In this document: piece after piece, positions 1-6,456 of the stretch
Layout of the letters: the number at the start of each line of letters is the position of its first letter
How positions within the stretch are numbered: position 1 is the first letter of the stretch
Source: Bacteroidetes bacterium UBA5697
GTDB lineage: Bacteria; Bacteroidota; Bacteroidia; B-17B0; Aurantibacillaceae
DNA length: 15,295 nt
Assembly: GCA_002420145.1 (NCBI GenBank)
Contig: DIHL01000093.1
Coordinates: 1-15,295 of the forward strand
Direction of reading: 5' to 3'
Made by a program: the position numbers and the translations under genes
Notes under the pieces: generated by a model
Seen by the model: only the letters and a program-made list of their open reading frames with translations
Told to the model about the DNA's origin: nothing
Database searches by the model: none

Positions 1-132
1 GTTATCAGAAGATCCTCCATCTATTACAATATATTCGAAATTATCGAAATCCTGATTAACAACACTTTCAATTGTCTTTTGGAGACCTGAAGCATCATTA
101 AAATTTATTGTTATAATCGATAACTTTAACAT
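1..132 (-). CDS. Family 2 glycosyltransferase, N-terminal fragment (partial)
   Basis: The reading frame begins with ATG at 132 and stays open through all 44 codons to the left edge, so only the N-terminus is present. The translation starts MLKLSIITINFNDASGLQKT and later contains IVIDGGSSDN. This is the classic beginning of a GT-A fold family 2 glycosyltransferase: a short beta strand (SIITINFN), an amphipathic helix with the SVVNQ element, then the D-G-G-S-S-D nucleotide-sugar binding segment. Family members move a sugar from a nucleotide donor to a growing glycan at the cytoplasmic face of the membrane. It starts 21 nt after the stop of the upstream glycosyltransferase and is probably the next gene of the same polysaccharide operon. 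Donor and acceptor cannot be inferred. The call rests on sequence motifs alone. Confidence 0.85.
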   Translation of the reverse strand, partial: MLKLSIITINFNDASGLQKTIESVVNQDFDNFEYIVIDGGSSDN

Positions 133-153
133 TTGTAATAATTTTTAATTGTA

Positions 154-1266
154 CTAATTATTTTTTTCGTCTATAACTTTTTGATAAACATTCAATGTAT
201 TTAACGCAGTATTACGCCAAGTAAATTTCTTTACGTTCTCTCTTCCTAATTTAACTAAATTATTCCTTAAATCTTTATTATAAAACAATTTATCCATAGA
301 ACTTCTAATCTCTTCGGTATTTTCACAATTAATGGCTAATGCACAATCATTAGACACTTCTGGCAAACTACTTTTATTAGAACATATTACCGGACAATCA
401 TTTGCCATTGCTTCTAATACAGGCAATCCAAATCCCTCATAAACACTAGGATATATTAAAAAAGTAGCAAATTGATACAAGTTTACAAGTTCTAAATCAT
501 CACCCTTAAAATAAACCACATTCTCGGTTAATTGGAGTTGTTTTATAATTTGGTTTTCTTCCTCAGAAAAATCACTACTTCCAAAACACACTAATTTAGC
601 TTCATTCTTCAATGAAGTTTCTGAATAAGCCTTTAAAGTATTTATAAAATTTTTGTAGCCATTTCGTTTACCTACGAACAAAATATATGGATGAGAATAT
701 AACCTATTTTTTTGCTTAAGAAACTCATCTACTCCATGATAAACAACTGAGGTTTTAGAAATATCAACATTGTAAAAATTTATTAAATCATCCTGAGTAT
801 TTTTAGAAACACATATGATATGTTCTGCATTTTCAATTGATTTTTTCTTTCGCGCTAAATACTCCTCTGTATCTATAAAATCTAAAGGAAACTTTTCATA
901 AATCAAGTCATGAATTGTTATAATACAATTAGTTTTTTTAGATGTATATAACTCATAACCATTATATGTTTGGTGAATAATATCAATTGTTGGGTTTGAT
1001 AATTTATTTTTTTCCACATACAAATTATAAACATCTGTACAATTATAAAATCTATTGTTTATAAACTTTCTTTTTAGGCAATCGTAGGGCATACCTGAAT
1101 ATTTAATACTAGAATTAATTAAATATTCATTTTTATGAATTCCAGCAACAACTGTGATTTCAATATTTTTTTCACTTATTAAATTCTCTATAAGCTTAAC
1201 AAAATACTTTGATATGCCGCCATGTTGCTGCATTCTAAATATTTGACTATCATAAGCTATGTGCAT
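154..1266 (-). CDS. GT4-family glycosyltransferase (GT-B fold)
   Basis: A 370-aa protein with the two-lobed layout of family 4 glycosyltransferases. The N-terminal lobe carries a GGISKY acceptor-side loop (residues 16-21) after an initial beta strand. The C-terminal lobe has the YILFVGKRNGYKN segment (about 194-206) that begins the donor-binding domain, and a complete E-x7-E motif, EGFGLPVLE (277-285), which contacts the nucleotide sugar. Length is normal for the family. It should be a retaining enzyme that adds a hexose or deoxyhexose to a lipid-linked glycan on the cytoplasmic side. The start ATG at 1266 gives the usual short N-terminus before the first beta strand (MHIAYDSQIF). It lies 32 nt after the methyltransferase stop and 21 nt before the family 2 glycosyltransferase. 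The sugar specificity is unknown. Confidence 0.93.
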   Translation of the reverse strand: MHIAYDSQIFRMQQHGGISKYFVKLIENLISEKNIEITVVAGIHKNEYLINSSIKYSGMPYDCLKRKFINNRFYNCTDVYNLYVEKNKLSNPTIDIIHQTYNGYELYTSKKTNCIITIHDLIYEKFPLDFIDTEEYLARKKKSIENAEHIICVSKNTQDDLINFYNVDISKTSVVYHGVDEFLKQKNRLYSHPYILFVGKRNGYKNFINTLKAYSETSLKNEAKLVCFGSSDFSEEENQIIKQLQLTENVVYFKGDDLELVNLYQFATFLIYPSVYEGFGLPVLEAMANDCPVICSNKSSLPEVSNDCALAINCENTEEIRSSMDKLFYNKDLRNNLVKLGRENVKKFTWRNTALNTLNVYQKVIDEKNN

Positions 1267-1298
1267 ACTGAGTAATTTACCTGAATAAATATTTAAAC

Positions 1299-2102
1299 TT
1301 ATTTTGAGATTTTCTTCAAAATATAATCATAATCTGGCTGTAATAAAGAAGTCTTAACTGACGGTTGTGACACAAATCGACCAACTATTTTATCTGTTAG
1401 GGATCTTTTAGGAAAAAAGGTATCATCAACTATATGTTGTTCAATTTTCTCTTTAGAAAAAAAATGTAAATTATTATGGTTAGTATAAAAATGTAAATTA
1501 TACTTATTTGCTATAAATTTCAACGACGCTTCTGAATAAAAAGCTATGTGCTGTCCTGTTTCTGGAGCAACATACCACCAATCCTTAAACGTATTAATAT
1601 CTGAAGGTATTAACGTTGTAGAAAAAATAATATTACTTGAATACTTTAGCATTTTTTCGATTTCTTCTAAAGGATTTTTTAAATGTTCAAATACCTCAAA
1701 AGCGGTTACGATATCCATTTTTTTATCTGGACAATCTGTAATATCAAAATGTTTTGAAAATAAATTATCACAATAAATATCTTGACGATAAAAATCATAG
1801 CCTTTATCTCTCATCATTCTCACAAACATACCATAACCACCACCAAAATCAATCATTGTTTTAGCATGAGGGAAACAATTATCGATAATCTTAGGAATTT
1901 GTTCTTGCAAGTATAAATTTCGACTTATTAAACCAATATCTAAACTCGTAATTACGTTCTCATAAGCCTCTGGTAACCAATATGGTTCTTCTGTTTGAAT
2001 AAATTTACAAGAATCACATTGATGATAGGTAACATCATATTTTTTTAAAACCTTAGTTTTAAAAATTACAGACGTATTTTGGTTACAAATTTGGCAATTC
2101 AT
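1299..2102 (-). CDS. Class I SAM-dependent methyltransferase with N-terminal zinc ribbon
   Basis: A 267-aa protein. Residues 1-32 contain two Cys pairs (C3/C6 and C29/C32) spaced like a zinc-binding ribbon, the arrangement seen at the N-terminus of sugar C-methyltransferases and related enzymes. A Rossmann-type methyltransferase domain follows. The SAM-binding glycine motif is IDFGGGYGMF (84-93), an acidic segment lies near 108-112, and the post-motif FEVFEHLKNP sits at about 135-144. These fit the Methyltransf_23/12 families. In this setting it probably methylates a nucleotide sugar or a glycan residue. In ABC-exported O-antigens a terminal methyl group can also stop chain growth, but I cannot show that here. 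The gene begins 4 nt after the stop of the upstream glycosyltransferase, so translation is probably coupled. Confidence 0.88.
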   Translation of the reverse strand: MNCQICNQNTSVIFKTKVLKKYDVTYHQCDSCKFIQTEEPYWLPEAYENVITSLDIGLISRNLYLQEQIPKIIDNCFPHAKTMIDFGGGYGMFVRMMRDKGYDFYRQDIYCDNLFSKHFDITDCPDKKMDIVTAFEVFEHLKNPLEEIEKMLKYSSNIIFSTTLIPSDINTFKDWWYVAPETGQHIAFYSEASLKFIANKYNLHFYTNHNNLHFFSKEKIEQHIVDDTFFPKRSLTDKIVGRFVSQPSVKTSLLQPDYDYILKKISK

Positions 2103-2106
2103 TGTT

Positions 2107-3297
2107 TTAAATTGTATTTATTGCTTCTTGAAGCTTTAGTTTAAAATCCTGTTTAAAATAATCAAAGGTATTATATCGACTAGTGTATTCTATGATTTTT
2201 GCATTTTGATTCTTTAATTCATCAATGCTTAACAACTGACTTTCTTTAACAGATTCTTTAATTGCATTAATGCTCAATTCTTTAATGTTTATTCCATATC
2301 CATTCAAATCAACATCTGCCGTTTCAGGAACAATAGGAATCAATCCTCCATTTGCCATACACGTTATTACTGATGGAGAATTTCCTTCAGAGGCACTAGG
2401 AAAAATAACAAAAGCGCAAGTGCGAAGAATATCTTCAAATATCTTTGACTTCACATCAACAAAACCGTGATAAATAATATTCACATTAGAATCAATAATT
2501 TGCTTACTATACTTAAAAAATTCTGGTTCACCTTCTATGTTACCGCAAATATGCAAACTAACATTTTGCATATCTTTAAATGAATCTAATAATAAGTCTA
2601 ATCCTTTATGGATTAATCCACCTACTCCAAACCATAAATAATTTTTCTTAGCATTAATCCATTCATCATCTGTTCTATTAAACGAATGATAAATAAATAC
2701 GGGTGCATGAATGGTATTTATATTCTTTAATTGATAAGTAGATTTAGCAAATGTACTTCCATGTAAAATAACCCAATCAGAAAATTCATGCTGCAAAGGC
2801 CAATCTTCCTTAATATATCTAGTTGATGAAAATAACAATTGATTATTACGTTTGTAAAAATCATTCAATCTATTTAAGGTAGCTACATTAGAAAACAAAG
2901 GATTACAACCTGTACCAAACCAAATTACTTTCGTTTTATCTTCAGACTTCTTATTCTCTATGACGTAATCTAAAGCTTTACCTAAACCTATTACTAATTC
3001 ATATTTCTTAAATTCACCTTTAAAATCATCTCCGCAATCAATAACATCAACATTATATCCTAAATCACTCAATATTTCAGCTATAAGAAATGTTGTATAT
3101 CTGTTTGTATGCGTTCTGTCATTTCTGTTTTCTGGATTAGTAAAAACACTTTTGATATAAGATAGTAAAACAGTCTTATTATGAGACGTATTAAAAACAT
3201 TTGGAATAACTACTGGAACATAAGGTTTCACCTCTACCAATTCGTACCCAAAAACTGAGACAATTTTTTTTAATAACTGTTTAATTTTTGATATCAT
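2107..3297 (-). CDS. GT-B glycosyltransferase with altered E-x7-E motif
   Basis: A 396-aa protein. The C-terminal half looks like the donor-binding lobe of a family 4 glycosyltransferase: YLWFGVGGLIHKGLDLLLDS (220-239) starts the domain, then NIIYHGFV (about 273-280) and FVIFPSASEGNSPSVITCMA (296-315). In canonical members the last segment carries Glu at both ends of E-x7-E. Here the first Glu is kept (E304) but the second position is Thr (T312). The N-terminal half has a Rossmann-like alternation but no motif I recognise. It probably transfers a sugar during synthesis of the exported polysaccharide. A variant subfamily with normal activity is as likely as loss of function, because the rest of the fold is intact and there is no frameshift. 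It sits 27 nt after the ATPase gene and 4 nt before the methyltransferase gene. Confidence 0.8.
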   Translation of the reverse strand: MISKIKQLLKKIVSVFGYELVEVKPYVPVVIPNVFNTSHNKTVLLSYIKSVFTNPENRNDRTHTNRYTTFLIAEILSDLGYNVDVIDCGDDFKGEFKKYELVIGLGKALDYVIENKKSEDKTKVIWFGTGCNPLFSNVATLNRLNDFYKRNNQLLFSSTRYIKEDWPLQHEFSDWVILHGSTFAKSTYQLKNINTIHAPVFIYHSFNRTDDEWINAKKNYLWFGVGGLIHKGLDLLLDSFKDMQNVSLHICGNIEGEPEFFKYSKQIIDSNVNIIYHGFVDVKSKIFEDILRTCAFVIFPSASEGNSPSVITCMANGGLIPIVPETADVDLNGYGINIKELSINAIKESVKESQLLSIDELKNQNAKIIEYTSRYNTFDYFKQDFKLKLQEAINTI

Positions 3298-3324
3298 TTT
3301 GAGGTATAAATCAATTAGCTATGA

Positions 3325-4596
3325 TTAAATAATGACTGAGTCTGTTTTTTTCCACTCTATAACGGGCAAAATAGCGCCATTTCTACCTTCTGTTGTTTTA
3401 GCAACAGGACTCGTAGAATCTAAAATGCTAAATAATGTATCGTAATTAAATACATCCAATACTTCAACTTTAGGAATAGTTGCTGCAGCAGAAATAATAT
3501 ACTCTCCTTCTCGCAATAAATCCATCGGCAACTCAATACTGTATTTATGTAATCCTTTTTCCCATACTTTATTATCATTCCCCTCTGTGTCTTTATCTTT
3601 TAAGCACGTAGTGAAAATAGTGCCATATTGCAAATGTTTTAGTTCAAGACTAACATCATAGCCCCTACTTTTCTCTAACACTTCAAACCCAATTTCGATA
3701 AACCCTTTATAAGCATTATTGATTTCTGAAACAGTAGTTTGAACATGATTCAGAACTCTAACACTCCTGATTTTTAATTTTGCACCTTTTACAGGAGCCG
3801 AGTCGTCATAGTTTTGTCCTGTATTTTTCTCTCCCCTATGTAAGTATGTATTTATTATACTATCCGTCGGTCCCATTCCAACAAATTGTCCCTTTTCAAG
3901 TAAAACAGATTTATTACATAAAGCAGATAATACTGCCATTTGATGACTCACAAATAAAATAGTTCTACCTTCTTTTGTGCTTACCTCATTCATTTTCCCA
4001 AGACATTTATCTTGAAATGCAGCATCTCCAACGGCTAAAACTTCGTCTACAATTAAAATGTCAGGTTCTAAATGAGCTGCTACAGCAAACGCTAAACGTA
4101 CGTACATGCCGCTACTATAACGCTTTACTGGAGTATCAATAAATTTTTCTATTTCGCTAAAAGCAACAATTTCATCAAATTTCCTATCTATTTCGTGCTT
4201 ATGCATTCCTAAAATAGAACCATTTAAATAGATATTTTCTCTACCCGACAAATCTCCATGAAATCCAGTACCAACCTCTAATAAAGAAGCCATTCGTCCT
4301 GTATATTCAATTTTACCCTTAGTTGGAGGAGTAATGCGTGATAATATTTTTAATAGAGTAGATTTTCCTGCTCCGTTTCTTCCAATAATCCCAACACGAT
4401 CTCCTTGTTCAACTTCAAAAGATATGTCTTTTAATGCCCAAAACTCTTCGGTTTGTGGTTTACTTGTTATATTTTTTACATTTCGTAATCCATTTAAAAA
4501 GCTACCAAACAGAGTATCGCTCTTAGGTAATCCACCTTTATTAAGTAAATATTGTTTACTTAAATTTTCAACTTTTATAACTGTGTTTTTACTCAT
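3325..4596 (-). CDS. Polysaccharide ABC transporter ATPase with C-terminal cargo domain (Wzt-like)
   Basis: A 423-aa ATPase that would power export of a lipid-linked polysaccharide across the cytoplasmic membrane. All nucleotide-binding elements are visible: Walker A GRNGAGKST (72-80), the LLEVGTGFHGDLSGREN stretch typical of Wzt/TagH proteins (105-121), signature YSSGM (160-164), Walker B ILIVDE (180-185) and the switch histidine in VSHQM (H218). An insertion of about 25 residues before the Walker A strand (about 20-45) is also usual in this subfamily. Residues from about 245 to 423 form an extra beta-rich domain like the Wzt C-terminal domain, which in O8/O9-type systems reads the non-reducing end of the glycan. 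The ATG at 4596 overlaps the permease stop by one base (TAATG), which implies translational coupling and a shared complex. Confidence 0.95.
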   Translation of the reverse strand: MSKNTVIKVENLSKQYLLNKGGLPKSDTLFGSFLNGLRNVKNITSKPQTEEFWALKDISFEVEQGDRVGIIGRNGAGKSTLLKILSRITPPTKGKIEYTGRMASLLEVGTGFHGDLSGRENIYLNGSILGMHKHEIDRKFDEIVAFSEIEKFIDTPVKRYSSGMYVRLAFAVAAHLEPDILIVDEVLAVGDAAFQDKCLGKMNEVSTKEGRTILFVSHQMAVLSALCNKSVLLEKGQFVGMGPTDSIINTYLHRGEKNTGQNYDDSAPVKGAKLKIRSVRVLNHVQTTVSEINNAYKGFIEIGFEVLEKSRGYDVSLELKHLQYGTIFTTCLKDKDTEGNDNKVWEKGLHKYSIELPMDLLREGEYIISAAATIPKVEVLDVFNYDTLFSILDSTSPVAKTTEGRNGAILPVIEWKKTDSVII

Positions 4597-5429
4597 TAAA
4601 TATAATCCACAAAATTACGTTCGAACTTATAAAAATATTTTATCCCAATGAATAGAAACAAAAAGGAGACACAAACTGATAAAGAAAAATAATAGATATT
4701 ATAGATAGAGTCGCTTCCAAATAAAGCGTATTTAAATCCATCAATTGCTCCTACCATAGGATTTAAACAAAACAACCAATGCAACCAACTTGGCATTCTA
4801 TCTAAATAATAATTGGTATTGAAAATGACAGGCGTAACATACATTCCAAACTGAAGTATTACTGGAACGATAAACTTAACATCTCTGTACTTTACATTAA
4901 TAGTTGCAAAATATAAACCTAAACCTAATCCATTAATAACAGTTAACAGTATAAATAAAGGTGCAAATATAATTTGCCAATGAAGACTTTGACCAGAAAT
5001 AACAAATAAGACAACTAATATGATAAGTGAAATAAAAAAATCAACCAAACACACTAAAATGGTACTTAATGGAATGATAATTTTAGGAAAATAAACCTTA
5101 GAGAATAAATTTGAATTACTAATAATTGAATTACTTACATCATTAAAAACATTGGAAAACAACTGCCATAACAACATGGCAGAAGCTACATATACAAAAT
5201 TAGTGGCTGTATTTTCTGAATTACTAATTTTAGTGGAAATATAACCAAATACTAAAATACTCATCAAAGGCTTAATTAAAGCCCACATAATCCCAGCAAA
5301 AGCTTGCTTATAACGCACTAAAAAATCTCGTTTAGCTAAATTATTAAGTAAGCTTTTATATCTTATAATATCATTCCATGAAAAGAATGAACTTAAGTTA
5401 GGGTCAATGATTATTTTATCCTTATTCAA
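4596..5429 (-). CDS. ABC-2 type polysaccharide export permease (Wzm/TagG-like)
   Basis: A 277-aa integral membrane protein forming the channel half of the polysaccharide exporter. It has about six hydrophobic segments in the ABC-2 arrangement. Before the first is the amphipathic element LAKRDFLVRYKQAFAGIMWA (about residues 31-50), the conserved cytoplasmic interface helix of this family. Later landmarks are the loop SNSNLFSKVYFPKIIIPLS, the ATINVKYRDVKF segment, and the C-terminal NPMVGAIDGFKYALFG, which precedes the last membrane helix. Length is normal. It is the first gene of the minus-strand polysaccharide cluster. A promoter-like element lies about 50 nt upstream, inside the divergent intergenic dyad. 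The immediate neighbour is its cognate ATPase. Confidence 0.95.
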   Translation of the reverse strand: MNKDKIIIDPNLSSFFSWNDIIRYKSLLNNLAKRDFLVRYKQAFAGIMWALIKPLMSILVFGYISTKISNSENTATNFVYVASAMLLWQLFSNVFNDVSNSIISNSNLFSKVYFPKIIIPLSTILVCLVDFFISLIILVVLFVISGQSLHWQIIFAPLFILLTVINGLGLGLYFATINVKYRDVKFIVPVILQFGMYVTPVIFNTNYYLDRMPSWLHWLFCLNPMVGAIDGFKYALFGSDSIYNIYYFSLSVCVSFLFLFIGIKYFYKFERNFVDYI

Positions 5430-5470
5430 CGGTCTAATATATAAAATAAATAACTACAATTTGGCTATAA

Positions 5471-5540
5471 AACCCTAAAGATACTGACTTTATTTATTTA
5501 ACAACATGTTGAATTTATTTATTTTTATTATTTTAGGGTT
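5471..5540. promoter_or_regulatory. Divergent intergenic dyad with paired promoter-like elements
   Basis: This strip lies between the minus-strand permease (start 5429) and the plus-strand 145-aa gene (start 5571). A perfect 9-bp inverted repeat, AACCCTAAA (5471-5479) and TTTAGGGTT (5532-5540), flanks a perfect 10-bp palindrome, CAACATGTTG (5502-5511). The two centres nearly coincide. Each half also resembles a Bacteroidota promoter (TTG, about 17-23 nt, TAnnTTTG). On the minus strand TTG at 5504-5502 is followed after 18 nt by TATCTTTA (5483-5476). On the plus strand TTG at 5509-5511 is followed after 17 nt by TATTTTAG (5529-5536). Each box has one mismatch. The symmetry suggests two divergent promoters that share a protein-binding centre. 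No regulator is identifiable. Confidence 0.5.
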
Positions 5541-5570
5541 CAATTTTACTATTAAATAAAATTAATAAAA

Positions 5571-6008
5571 ATGGATTTAAAAACAGTATTAACAAGCATT
5601 TGCGACCGCTGGAAGTATAAACTTGATGAAACTTCTCCTGGACTATTTAGATTGGACGTAGCCATGAAACAAACAGACGGCTCATTAAGATACCAATACG
5701 TATATGCTTGGGTGATTAAGGAACGCTATTTAGGAAAAGACGTTTTTTACTTTAATAGCCGTTGTGGAGTTTATACTCCCAATATTAATTTATATCAGAT
5801 GTTGAAGGAAAGTAGCTACTGTACTTATTGCTCTGTTATTATTACAAATGATAAAAAAACAGATGGAACGCCTTGCGAATCAGTTGTTGTACATGCCATT
5901 CAACCAATTGAACTTACCAACGAAGCCATTATAAATGATGTGATTTGGGATATTGCGACTAATGCCGATATCATTGAAAAAAATTATTTTGGAGGGGATA
6001 ATAATTAA
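5571..6008 (+). CDS. Conserved-looking hypothetical protein, 145 aa
   Basis: I do not recognise this protein. It is soluble, with no signal peptide or membrane segment. It begins with a helix-like stretch (MDLKTVLTSICDRW), continues as a run of probable beta strands (LFRLDVAM, YQYVYAWVI, DVFYFNSRCGVY), and ends with a helix-rich acidic tail (EAIINDVIWDIATNADIIEKNYF). This helix, antiparallel sheet, helix order loosely resembles the YbjN / secretion-chaperone-like fold, but that is only a shape argument. Four Cys residues (C11, C65, C83, C86) include a C-T-Y-C pair. The start ATG at 5571 is preceded by an A-rich stretch, as usual in Bacteroidota. The gene stands alone, divergent from the polysaccharide operon, with a probable terminator at 6153-6178. 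Balanced composition and a clean frame argue that it is real. Confidence 0.75.
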   Translation: MDLKTVLTSICDRWKYKLDETSPGLFRLDVAMKQTDGSLRYQYVYAWVIKERYLGKDVFYFNSRCGVYTPNINLYQMLKESSYCTYCSVIITNDKKTDGTPCESVVVHAIQPIELTNEAIINDVIWDIATNADIIEKNYFGGDNN

Positions 6009-6019
6009 ATTACTTTACT

Positions 6020-6038
6020 GAAAATGAATTTCATTTTC
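6020..6038. other. AT-rich hairpin just after the 145-aa gene
   Basis: An 8-bp inverted repeat, GAAAATGA and TCATTTTC, with a 3-nt loop, starts 12 nt after the stop codon at 6008. No T-tract follows on either strand, so it is not a good intrinsic terminator. It may act as an RNA-stabilising 3' stem. The evidence is the dyad alone. Confidence 0.35.
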
Positions 6039-6152
6039 CTAAAAATCACCCTATAAAAGAACAGTTCGTGCAATTTATGTTTTTCGCTAAATGAAGAAAG
6101 CAAAGCTTGATTAGCTTCGCAGATCCCTTAACCCCCAGAGTCACAGTAAAAT

Positions 6153-6178
6153 GAAACCTTTCAGGTTTTATTTTTTTA
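6153..6178 (+). terminator. Probable rho-independent terminator of the 145-aa gene
   Basis: A short stem, AAACCT (6154-6159) and AGGTTT (6163-6168), with a TTC loop can be extended by one G-T wobble pair. It runs into TTATTTTTTTATT on the plus strand. Stem plus T-rich tail fits an intrinsic terminator for transcripts coming from the gene that ends at 6008. That leaves a 3' untranslated stretch of about 145 nt, which is long and may hold further structure. Confidence 0.55.
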
Positions 6179-6189
6179 TTGCTCAACTT

Positions 6190-6211
6190 GCAAGAAAGCA
6201 AGCTTTCTTGC
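6190..6211. repeat. Near-perfect palindrome nested in a larger inverted repeat
   Basis: GCAAGAAAGC and GCTTTCTTGC flank an AA centre, giving a 9-bp stem with a CAAG loop when folded. It sits inside a second, wider inverted repeat whose arms are TTATTTTTTTAT (6168-6179) and ATAAAAAAATAA (6220-6231), a perfect 12-bp match. No T-tract directly follows the inner stem, so it is not a standard terminator. The outer arms coincide with the T-tracts of the flanking plus- and minus-strand terminators, which may explain their symmetry. Confidence 0.5.
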
Positions 6212-6217
6212 TGTTTC

Positions 6218-6250
6218 ACATAAAAAAATAAGCCCCGCAATGCGGGGCTT
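6218..6250 (-). terminator. Rho-independent terminator of tRNA-Ser
   Basis: The GC-rich stem AGCCCCGC (6231-6238) and GCGGGGCT (6242-6249) has a 3-nt loop. Read on the minus strand it is followed at once by TTATTTTTTTAT. It begins about 17 nt beyond the 3' end of the tRNA-Ser gene, the expected place for its terminator. The T-tract on the plus-strand side is weak, so it acts mainly on minus-strand transcripts. Confidence 0.85.
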
Positions 6251-6266
6251 TCATTTTACTTATCAG

Positions 6267-6353
6267 CGGAGAAGGAGGGATTCGAACCCTCGGAACAGTT
6301 TCCCGTTCGCATGTTTAGCAAACATGTCCTTTCGGCCACTCAGGCACCTCTCC
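6267..6353 (-). tRNA. tRNA-Ser (anticodon GCU)
   Basis: An 87-nt class II tRNA read on the minus strand, from G1 at 6353 to the discriminator G at 6267. The acceptor stem GGAGAGG pairs with CTTCTCC with one G-U wobble. The D-arm region has GCCTGAGTGGCCGAAAGG. The anticodon stem CATGT/ACATG encloses the loop TTGCTAA with anticodon GCT (6319-6317). A long variable arm closed by GAAC/GTTC follows. The T-arm is GAGGG-TTCGAAT-CCCTC. The long variable arm and the G discriminator both identify serine. It decodes AGC and AGU codons. No CCA is encoded (CTG follows), so it must be added after transcription. A promoter box lies 24 nt upstream and a terminator about 17 nt downstream, so it is a single-gene transcription unit. 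Confidence 0.97.
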
Positions 6354-6377
6354 AACTCTATATTTAAATAGAGAATG

Positions 6378-6385
6378 CAAATGTA
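6378..6385 (-). promoter_or_regulatory. -7 box of the tRNA-Ser promoter
   Basis: On the minus strand the octamer TACATTTG matches the Bacteroidota primary sigma factor -7 consensus TAnnTTTG exactly, 24 nt before the mature tRNA 5' end. No good TTG partner sits at the usual 17-23 nt spacing, where the DNA is a run of A and T. A small dyad, CTCTAT/ATAGAG (6356-6373), lies between this box and the tRNA and would be in the 5' leader or at the start site. Confidence 0.7.
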
Positions 6386-6435
6386 GTTATTTTTTTAAAT
6401 TATTAAAAAATAAACAAAAATTATTTTCATCCGTC

Positions 6436-6443
6436 AATTTTTG
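6436..6443 (+). promoter_or_regulatory. Possible -7 box for the peptide-transport operon
   Basis: AATTTTTG differs from TAnnTTTG at the first base and lies 13 nt before the ATG of the solute-binding protein. That would give a very short 5' leader, as often seen in this phylum. No clear upstream TTG element is present, so the call is tentative. Confidence 0.35.
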
Positions 6444-6456
6444 TATTTTTAGTACC

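Noticed and set aside
4334..4651. 105-codon plus-strand frame opposite the ATPase
   Set aside because: It lies antisense to the Walker A region and the permease end, with no recognisable motif; the minus-strand proteins are unambiguous.
6046..6240. 64-codon minus-strand open frame, MRGLFFYVKQQ...
   Set aside because: It overlaps both terminators and the palindrome, its start lies in the tRNA terminator stem, and its composition looks like translated hairpin sequence.
6267..6353. tRNA-Ser as the attachment site of an integrated island
   Set aside because: No integrase gene and no second copy of the tRNA 3' end was seen in the window.
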